From UBA7656 sp040755335 (GTDB taxonomy: Bacteria; Acidobacteriota; Blastocatellia; UBA7656), in NCBI GenBank assembly GCA_040755335.1, contig JBFMAU010000188.1:1-13631 (forward strand): a stretch of 13,631 nt of DNA, given 5' to 3'. The translations under genes and the position numbers were made by a program. The notes beneath the pieces were generated by a model that had not been told where the DNA came from, ran no database searches, and worked only from the letters and a program-made list of their open reading frames with translations. This document shows, piece after piece, positions 5,797 to 11,167 of the stretch. The first letter of the stretch is position 1. Every line of letters begins with the position of its first letter.

Positions 5797-6954
5797 ATGA
5801 TGACGAAATGTTTTTTATGCGCCATGCTGATGTGTCTGGCCGCCAGTGTGGTTTCTGCGGCAGAGACGGGGCGCGCTGTGATCATTTACGAAGGCCGGAC
5901 TTCGGAGATCGCTCAGGCCAGGGTGGAAACTGCCGACGTGTGGGTGACTACTGCCGATCTCAAGCGAGCGACGGGATTCGTAATCAAGCCGCAGGGAATT
6001 TGTCGCGACGAGCTTTGTTTTCCGATCCCTAAAAATCGGAAAGCCGAATTCGTCGCCCGACAGGGCCGCGCGACGTGGTTCAACCTGACCGCATTCGCTC
6101 GTCTCACGCATCAGGCCGTAGCGCGGGATGAAAAGAATCGCGTGTGGTACTTCGGCCCGCGGGCCGACGCGAGAAGCGAATACCTCGCCACGCTCGAAGC
6201 GCCTGATTTCACGCTGCCGGATATGAATGGCAAGCAGCATTCTCTGAGTGATTATCGCGGCAGGAAGGTTCTGCTCATAACCTGGGCGTCGTGGTGAGGG
6301 TGCCGATTGGATCTGCCAGGATGGCAGACTTTTTATCAGGAACTCAAGGGGAAAAACTTCGAGATCATCTCCATCGCCGAGGATACTGGCGGGGTGAAGA
6401 TGGCTGGCGAGTGGATAACGAAAGCTAAGCCCGAATACACCGTGCTGATCGATGACAAGCACCTCGTCACTCAGCTTTACAATCTGGTCAACGTGCCTAT
6501 GGGAGTGTGGATAAATGAGCAGGGCCGCCTGGTGCGCCCGCCCGAGGTCGCTTATGTCGATAATCGCTACAAATCGCTTCACGGTGTAGACGCCGCGCCT
6601 TATCTGGAGGCGATTCGCGACTGGGTTGAAAAGGGCGAGCGCAGTCAGTACGTCGTAGGCGAGGATGAGTTGAAGAAGGTACTCACTCCGCCGAGCGAAG
6701 ATCGAGCGCGAGCCGACGCTGAATTCGCTCTGGCCGAATATCTTTACAGCGCAGGCAAAGGCGAGGACGCGATAGCGCATTTCAAGGAGGCGCAGCGGCT
6801 CGATCCCGACAACTGGAATTACAAGCGTCAGGCCTGGCAGTTGTCGGATGCCGAGCGCGATTACGGCACAAACTTCATGAAAGAAGTTCAAAAGCTACAG
6901 GGCAGGCCATACTACAAACCGCGCCGTTTGCCCGAAAAGAAGCAGAATCAATAA
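5797..6954 (+). CDS. Exported redoxin-fold selenoprotein (TGA at 6295-6297 read as Sec), C-terminal TPR-like segment
   Basis: This is one 385-residue reading frame if the in-frame TGA at 6295-6297 is decoded as selenocysteine (residue 167). AGGAAGGGGG lies just upstream of two consecutive ATGs. Residues 1-22 are a Sec signal peptide (MMTKCFLCAMLMCLAASVVS then Ala-Ala). Residues 25-130 form an extra N-terminal domain with Cys69 and Cys74. Residues 133-280 are a thioredoxin fold of the AhpC/TlpA type: APDFTLPDMNG strand, VLLITWASW before the active site, U167-G-C169-R, and Val-Pro234 as the cis-proline loop. Residues about 302-345 look like a tetratricopeptide repeat (ADAEFALAEYLYSAGKGEDA). Cysteine relatives are expected to have Trp-Cys-Gly-Cys-Arg. 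A SECIS-like hairpin follows the TGA. The predicted role is a periplasmic thiol-disulfide or peroxide redox reaction; the substrate is unknown. It ends in TAA. Alternatives are a nonsense mutation or a base error at one position. Confidence 0.88.
6295..6297 (+). other. Selenocysteine (UGA) codon, residue 167
   Basis: The TGA is in frame with the coding sequence on both sides and replaces the first cysteine of the redoxin active site (Trp-Ala-Ser-Trp-U-Gly-Cys-Arg). TGA serves as a normal stop for the genes ending at 3021, 5617, 7064, 8073, 11161 and 13594, so it is not reassigned genome-wide. The local hairpin is what should distinguish it. Confidence 0.85.
6312..6328 (+). promoter_or_regulatory. 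Bacterial SECIS-like hairpin
   Basis: TCTGCCA (6312-6318) and TGGCAGA (6322-6328) are perfectly complementary over 7 bp around a GGA loop (6319-6321). The apical loop lies 21 nt after the TGA and starts with two Gs. Known bacterial SECIS elements have a short stem directly downstream of the UGA, an apical loop roughly 16-37 nt from it, and a G in the first loop positions. A looser lower helix may form between CCGAT (6303-6307) and ATCaGG (6335-6340) with one bulged A; this part is inference. It would recruit SelB with Sec-tRNA to the UGA. Confidence 0.8.
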
Positions 6955-6962
6955 GAGGAGAA

Positions 6963-6992
6963 ACAGGGCGCAGGTTTTCATCTGCGCCCTGT
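6963..6992 (+). terminator. Strong hairpin after the selenoprotein gene
   Basis: ACAGGGCGCAG (6963-6973) and CTGCGCCCTGT (6982-6992) form an 11-bp perfect stem around an 8-nt loop, starting 8 bp after the TAA stop. No T-tract follows, so it is not a textbook intrinsic terminator. It lies between convergent genes and may act as a terminator or as a 3'-end stabiliser of the selenoprotein mRNA. Confidence 0.6.
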
Positions 6993-7063
6993 ATCGATGC
7001 CTGCGCGCATAACCTGCACCCTTATCGATCTCACGGTGCTGGTTCTAACCCATGCGATGTCGC

Positions 7064-7696
7064 TCAAGGATTATCACAGGCTCCCGCGTAGAATCGATTT
7101 ATCGCCGGAGCCTCCAGCGCCAGAACTTGCTCTTTAAGCTTTTCATCCCACACAGGCTCGCCGAAATGCTTCAGACTCACATTGGCAGGCGGATGCCCGC
7201 GCAATGCTGTCTCATCGAATTCTTCCGAAAGCAACCTCAGCACATGAATAAGATCATCGATGAGGCGCTCATGTCGCCCGATGAAATGGGCAAATTCATA
7301 ACCTGGAGGGCCGAGGTACCATTCATACATGCGGCTCACATAGCCAGGTTCATAGCGTATGCACAATCGTATGAACTCTGAAAAGTCATTCGATGCGCAC
7401 CGTCCGAGGATTCGCTGGGGATGCCATACATCGGGTTCATGTTCCATCCATTTGAGGGATGACTGAAACTTCCACCACGACTCGTACCAACTCAACGGAT
7501 GCCTGATGAAGGTAAAGATGAAGTCGTACTTTCGGGTATATTGACTCAGCAGTGAATGTCGCCAGGTAGCATCGCTGACCGCCTTTGCAATTTCAGTCTC
7601 GATTCCCGATGCTTTCAATGCCTGCTCAACCCAGGTTCCTCCGGTTTTTGGGATGTGCAGGAACAGCGATCCTGACTTGATAAGATGAAGAGACAT
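7064..7696 (-). CDS. Sulfotransferase family protein
   Basis: The product is 210 aa from the ATG at 7696, chosen because GGAGT lies 4-5 nt upstream (7701-7705). An in-frame upstream start at 7750 would add 18 residues without such a site. Residues 11-25 (LFLHIPKTGGTWVEQ) are the 5'-phosphosulfate-binding loop of PAPS-dependent sulfotransferases, with Lys17 and Thr21/Trp22. Residues 62-75 (TFIRHPLSWYESWW) are the 3'-phosphate-binding motif, with Arg65 and Ser73. The family transfers sulfate from PAPS to hydroxyl or amine groups of carbohydrates or small molecules; the acceptor here is unknown. There is no signal peptide, so it is cytosolic. It is convergent with the selenoprotein gene and has no PAPS-synthesis or glycan genes beside it, so it looks like a stand-alone accessory gene. 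Confidence 0.85.
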   Translation of the reverse strand: MSLHLIKSGSLFLHIPKTGGTWVEQALKASGIETEIAKAVSDATWRHSLLSQYTRKYDFIFTFIRHPLSWYESWWKFQSSLKWMEHEPDVWHPQRILGRCASNDFSEFIRLCIRYEPGYVSRMYEWYLGPPGYEFAHFIGRHERLIDDLIHVLRLLSEEFDETALRGHPPANVSLKHFGEPVWDEKLKEQVLALEAPAINRFYAGACDNP

Positions 7697-8072
7697 AATG
7701 ACTCCATGCAACGTGTTTGTTTTATGAGGGGTAATCAATACTGATTGCATTTGCGTTTACGATCAGCTTATAGCCCCCGAATGATATCATCGGCACACAA
7801 GGATGCCGATTGAGAACCGAAATTCTCCTGCAAATCCGGCAGTTTACTTCGAATCCCGGTAAGTCGTCTATCTAAAGCGGTGAATAATTGGATCAGGATG
7901 TTGCGCCAGCGCGCTCGGTTCCGGAAATGGTCAGACGATGTTTCGACATATATAGCTGAAGATTCAGGCTCTCACGTGCAAAGCGCAAAGAGAGCAAAGG
8001 CACACAGGATTTTGCGCTGGCTTCGCTCTCTTCGTCTCTGCCTTGCGAACGCCTTATGCTGCGAGACCAGCC
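7697..8072. other. Intergenic region with inverted repeats
   Basis: About 375 bp without a supported gene. It holds a perfect 10-bp palindrome ATGATATCAT (7781-7790) overlapping a 7-bp inverted repeat ATCGGCA (7789-7795) / TGCCGAT (7804-7810), and a longer purine-rich inverted repeat at 7978-8046. The sulfotransferase promoter should lie in 7697-7800 on the minus strand; a TATAAG-like box is present (about 7767-7772) but has no good partner. Confidence 0.45.
7978..8046. repeat. Imperfect long inverted repeat
   Basis: A purine-rich arm beginning at 7978 (GCAAAGCGCAAAGAGAGCAA) faces a pyrimidine-rich arm at 8021-8046 (CTTCGCTCTCTTCG onward). The core arms 7987-7999 and 8021-8033 pair at 11 of 13 positions. 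The hairpin lies just past the stop of the S74-chaperone gene, so it may act at that transcript's 3' end. It also has the look of a dispersed non-coding repeat. Confidence 0.45.
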
Positions 8073-9998
8073 TCAACGCTTAGGCTTGCGATGAATGGCT
8101 TTCGCTTTGCCTTTTTCCAGTTGGAGGACTTTTTCTTTCAACTCATCGATGGTCTTTTGCTGTTCCTGAACCACCTTCGTCAATACAGCCACGATATCCA
8201 TCGGGCTTAGGGTCTTGCGATCATCTGTGGCTACGAGTTCAGGCACTTCTTCGGCAATAAAGCCGACATGATTTTCACCCGGCTGCGCTTTGTACTCGAA
8301 GGTCACAGGGTTCAACCTCAACAGGGTGTCGAAAGCCTGCCTTGCAGTGAGGCTGCGGATATTGGTTTTGAGTGTTCGGCTTGAAGCGTCTGTCCAGACG
8401 CCTGCTGCTGTCAGCCTTGCGCCGCTCGTATGATGGAGCGGATTGGTTGGCGTTGTAAGCCCGCCAAGCCCGATGTTGCCATCGGCGGCTATGTGAATTC
8501 GGTTGAGAGAATTGGTGCCTAAAATCAAAGGGATGCTGGTGAATGTCCCAACCACAAGTCCGTTTCCTGCGGTTTGAAGAACCTCACCCCAACCGCCTAA
8601 TGTCACGCCAAAGCGGCTGAGAGTGCGGGCGTCAGCGTGCGTGCGCATGTCGAGAGCCGCCGTGTTCGATGTTACCTTGAGAAATGTCGCCGCGTTCGCA
8701 GTGTTGCTCGGATTGGAGACCAACGCCGTGGTAAAGAAGTTGCCATTCTCCGAAACGTGAAGCTTCTCGCTGGGCGAGGCAGTGCCGATGCCGACATCTC
8801 CAGAAGCACTAATATCCAAACTGCTCGTGGGAGCGCCGGGGCGGATGCGAAACGGCAGGCGCGAGCCGCTCGTGACATCGCGGACGAAGAAGTTCGCTTC
8901 ATTGCCTGCAACATCCCAGGTCTGCGCCGTAAAACCGCCGCTGTTGTTTTGCTCGAAACGCACGGCTGGCGTGTCGCTGGTGTTCATGTGTAAATCCAGC
9001 ACCGGCGTCGAGGTGCGGAAACCAACCCTTCCGGTCGAAGCGACGAATACGGAATTGGTAGGCGCGGCGGCAATCACTGTAAACGGCACCCTGGCGTTGG
9101 TGATGTCTTCGATTGAAAACTTGTTGGCCCCGCCCGATGCCGAATCGTTTGCAGTCAATTGCCAATCAACGGTCGGAAAACCTGCCGCCGACGAGGTGTC
9201 CTCGAATTTTATTCGCAGGTTGTTTTCCTTGAGCCTGATCGTGTCAAACCCGAACGACTCGTTGTTGACGCAATCCAGCCCCACGCAAGCTGAACCTTGA
9301 ACTATCAAGTCATCCGCGATGACCTGATCGAAGAACGGGTCGAAGCCGCTCGTCCTGAGCGCCCCCAGATTCGGATAAAGCGAGGCTCTTCGCACGCCAG
9401 TTTGAGCATAAGCCTTCCCGTAAATCGAGACCGGGCGCAGAGAGCGCGTGAAAGGAGTAAGAGCAGAATTGAAACCGTCTCGACGAACTATGGGCGCTCC
9501 GTCATCGGTTCTGGCGGGGGATTCGTTTTCGCGGCCCATGACTATGTTGCCGCCGATGATCTGAAAGGCTCCCGATTGCGCCTGATCTTCTGCGGGCAAC
9601 AACCCCCGGCGACGCATATCGCGCACAACCTCCCTGTCTTTTCCTTTCGCTCGCGCTTTTGCCAGCGCGTCGCGAACCTCTGAGGAGATTACGGGGACGA
9701 AGCGCAATTCGTAAATATACTGCCCGTCAGGCAGCGGTTGCCCTTCGTGCAGGTTGCTGAATGATATGGTTTCGCCCGACTTGAACTCCCTGCGAATCAC
9801 ATCGCCCTCGGGCGTCGAGACCGTCAGCACTGCCTTCGCATGCGGCGCTCTCGATTCCCATGTGATGGCTGTAGAAGAGGCTTCCGCCTGAGCGAGTTGT
9901 TTTTCCTGTCCAAAAGGCATCGCCTTGACTGCTGCGCCTGAGCCCAAAGTCAAAACGGCCAGCATTACGACGGAGAAAAAAATCTTTTGGTTTTTCAT
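8073..9998 (-). CDS. Secreted protein with C-terminal endosialidase-type intramolecular chaperone (peptidase S74) domain
   Basis: The product is 641 aa from the ATG at 9998, chosen for an AGGAG (10004-10008) 5 nt upstream; an upstream in-frame start at 10100 lacks this. Residues 1-27 are a signal peptide (hydrophobic FFSVVMLAVLTLGSGAAV). The middle is a long beta-rich region with repeated GDVGIGTASPSEKLHV / GNIGLGGLTTPTNPLH-type segments, typical of trimeric fibre-like proteins that precede S74 domains. Residues 533-600 carry the S74 chaperone signature: Trp-Thr-Asp-Ala-Ser-Ser-Arg then LKTNI, followed by NPVTFEYK and H577-Val-Gly-Phe-Ile-Ala-Glu-Glu-Val-Pro. Residues about 597-631 form a C-terminal coiled coil (VVQEQQKTIDELKEKVLQLE). 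In this family the C-terminal domain trimerises and may release itself by self-cleavage at the Ser. No phage genes surround it, so a cell-surface or secreted fibre is likely. Confidence 0.88.
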   Translation of the reverse strand: MKNQKIFFSVVMLAVLTLGSGAAVKAMPFGQEKQLAQAEASSTAITWESRAPHAKAVLTVSTPEGDVIRREFKSGETISFSNLHEGQPLPDGQYIYELRFVPVISSEVRDALAKARAKGKDREVVRDMRRRGLLPAEDQAQSGAFQIIGGNIVMGRENESPARTDDGAPIVRRDGFNSALTPFTRSLRPVSIYGKAYAQTGVRRASLYPNLGALRTSGFDPFFDQVIADDLIVQGSACVGLDCVNNESFGFDTIRLKENNLRIKFEDTSSAAGFPTVDWQLTANDSASGGANKFSIEDITNARVPFTVIAAAPTNSVFVASTGRVGFRTSTPVLDLHMNTSDTPAVRFEQNNSGGFTAQTWDVAGNEANFFVRDVTSGSRLPFRIRPGAPTSSLDISASGDVGIGTASPSEKLHVSENGNFFTTALVSNPSNTANAATFLKVTSNTAALDMRTHADARTLSRFGVTLGGWGEVLQTAGNGLVVGTFTSIPLILGTNSLNRIHIAADGNIGLGGLTTPTNPLHHTSGARLTAAGVWTDASSRTLKTNIRSLTARQAFDTLLRLNPVTFEYKAQPGENHVGFIAEEVPELVATDDRKTLSPMDIVAVLTKVVQEQQKTIDELKEKVLQLEKGKAKAIHRKPKR

Positions 9999-10081
9999 AG
10001 AATCTCCTGATGAATGGGTTGAGAGACCAGCCTGCGCCCTCAATGGCGCGGTTTTCTCTGCTTTGGGGTGAATCTGTATTC

Positions 10082-10106
10082 GCGGAAATACTGGGGACAT
10101 TTCCGC
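10082..10106. repeat. 8-bp perfect inverted repeat upstream of the S74 gene
   Basis: GCGGAAAT (10082-10089) and ATTTCCGC (10099-10106) are perfectly complementary around a 9-nt spacer, about 85-110 bp upstream of the S74-protein start. It could be an operator (dyad half-sites 17 bp centre to centre) or a 5'-leader hairpin. Confidence 0.45.
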
Positions 10107-10497
10107 CGACGATGATCGATTATGGTTCTTGCCACTGATTGGTTATTTGCTGATGAGCATCTCTTCCCGTCCAGCCGCTCGCTCGTAATCGAGACTCAGG
10201 CGTTAGGCTGAAGAGAGACGAGTGGTCTTTGCGAAAAGAAAATGCTTCTTCGCTGCTACAAAAATCGACGTTGCAACTCACTGCTGCGTAACTGAGAGAC
10301 AAGCTATCGTCTCAATCTGGCAGGCAGGTGTCAAGTCAAGATGTCCGACATCCGTCGGTTGCTTTCTGATCAGTTCAAAGCCATCTGATTTTCACAGCAC
10401 GGGGAGAAATAATCCAAAGATGAGCGCGGGCGATAAGGACTCGTTGCCTGCTTCATTTTTTCGCGATCTTAGGTTGACGCATAGATGAAAAACAACC

Positions 10498-10520
10498 GCG
10501 GCTTTTCCGAAAAATGCCGC
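10498..10520. repeat. Hairpin GCGGC-TTTT / AAAA-GCCGC
   Basis: GCGGC (10498-10502) pairs with GCCGC (10516-10520) and the adjacent TTTT with AAAA, with a small asymmetric bulge. It lies about 120 bp upstream of the iron-sulfur subunit gene. It could be a weak terminator or leader structure; no T-run follows on the plus strand. Confidence 0.3.
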
Positions 10521-10572
10521 ATCGTCAATTTTCGAACACTTGTTCAAATTCGGCTGGGCATCGTTTGAGTTT

Positions 10573-10581
10573 TGATGTAAT
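10573..10581 (+). promoter_or_regulatory. Candidate extended -10 promoter element
   Basis: TGATGTAAT fits an extended -10 (TGn followed by TGTAAT, one mismatch to TATAAT), 61 bp upstream of the iron-sulfur subunit start. No recognisable -35 lies 16-18 bp upstream, so this is weak. Confidence 0.25.
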
Positions 10582-10642
10582 CTGCTAAGTTGCAAAGCGG
10601 CTCCGCGCCGACGGGCTTTATATCGAAACCGATTAAAATCTT

Positions 10643-11161
10643 ATGAGCGACAAAGTGCTTTTATCATTGAAGGTCAACAAAGAGACGATTCGAGTCGCCT
10701 TCGCTCCCCACAAGACTCTGCTGGAAGTTCTGCGCGAAGACATGAACCTGACAGGGACCAAGCACGGATGCGAGCTTGGCGAATGCGGCACCTGCGCAGT
10801 TCTAATAGACGGGCTTCCCGTTTTGTCCTGCCTCGTTTTAGGTCTCGATTGCGAAGGCCGCGAGATTACAACTATCGAAGGGATGGCCGAAGGCGCAGAG
10901 CTTCATCCGCTTCAATTGACGTTTGCCGATCTGGGCGCGGCTCAATGCGGATACTGCTCACCAGGGTTTCTGCTGACGGCCAAAGAACTGCTCGACAAAA
11001 ACCCGGCGCCTACGCGCGAAGAAATCCGCGAAGCTCTGGCGGGCAATCTCTGCCGCTGCACCGGCTACATAAAAATCTACGAAGCCGTAGAGCTTGCCGC
11101 TGCACTTATGCGCGGCGAACAGGCGCGGCCCGCGAGAGAATCTCTGTACGGTTGCGAGTGA
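10643..11161 (+). CDS. hcrC: [2Fe-2S] subunit of a 4-hydroxybenzoyl-CoA-reductase-like molybdenum hydroxylase
   Basis: A 172-aa protein of the xanthine dehydrogenase small-subunit type. The N-terminal plant-ferredoxin fold carries Cys43, Cys48, Cys51 and Cys63 (Gly-Cys-Glu-Leu-Gly-Glu-Cys-Gly-Thr-Cys) for the first cluster. The C-terminal four-helix domain carries Cys102, Cys105 (Gln-Cys-Gly-Tyr-Cys), Cys137 and Cys139 (Cys-Arg-Cys-Thr-Gly) for the second cluster near the molybdenum cofactor. All eight cysteine ligands are present. The length is usual for separate iron-sulfur subunits. It passes electrons between the molybdenum and flavin subunits. The molybdopterin subunit gene starts 6 bp downstream, so the two are surely co-transcribed. 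No clear Shine-Dalgarno precedes the ATG. The hcrC symbol rests on the resemblance of the partner subunit to HcrA; the actual substrate may differ. Confidence 0.85.
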   Translation: MSDKVLLSLKVNKETIRVAFAPHKTLLEVLREDMNLTGTKHGCELGECGTCAVLIDGLPVLSCLVLGLDCEGREITTIEGMAEGAELHPLQLTFADLGAAQCGYCSPGFLLTAKELLDKNPAPTREEIREALAGNLCRCTGYIKIYEAVELAAALMRGEQARPARESLYGCE

Positions 11162-11167
11162 TGATTT

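Larger units (their letters stand above)
9999..10642. other. Divergent intergenic region
   Basis: About 640 bp with no supported gene; short ORFs on both strands lack ribosome sites and protein-like composition. It must hold the promoters for the S74 gene (leftward) and the molybdenum hydroxylase pair (rightward). Structures seen are the inverted repeat at 10082-10106, a GCGCC/GGCGC hairpin at 10034-10049, and a GCGGC/GCCGC hairpin at 10498-10520. Confidence 0.5.

Noticed and set aside
5797..6297. Separate 166-aa gene ending at the TGA, followed by a second gene from a TTG at 6307
   Set aside because: The split falls inside the thioredoxin fold, right at the active site. Neither half would be a working redoxin. 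A GAGGG does lie a few bases before the TTG, so re-initiation cannot be excluded from that alone, but the hairpin and the Cys position favour one Sec-containing protein.
6295..6297. Genome-wide TGA recoding as an explanation for the in-frame TGA
   Set aside because: The genes ending at 3021, 5617, 7064, 8073, 11161 and 13594 all use TGA as a stop at natural protein ends.
5815..6891. 358-aa open frame on the minus strand
   Set aside because: It is antisense to the redoxin gene, with no signal, domain or ribosome site. It is open because of the codon bias of the sense strand.
7840..7862. TTCGAATCCCGG resembling a tRNA T-loop
   Set aside because: The flanking bases do not form the T-stem and no acceptor or anticodon arm could be drawn, so it is not a tRNA or selC.
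7880..8083. 67-aa open frame on the plus strand
   Set aside because: It has no ribosome site, overlaps the inverted repeat and the end of the S74 gene, and has Arg/Ala-rich composition typical of non-coding DNA.
10120..10488. Short open frames on both strands in the 640-bp gap
   Set aside because: They have no Shine-Dalgarno, no signal or domain, and overlap each other on opposite strands.
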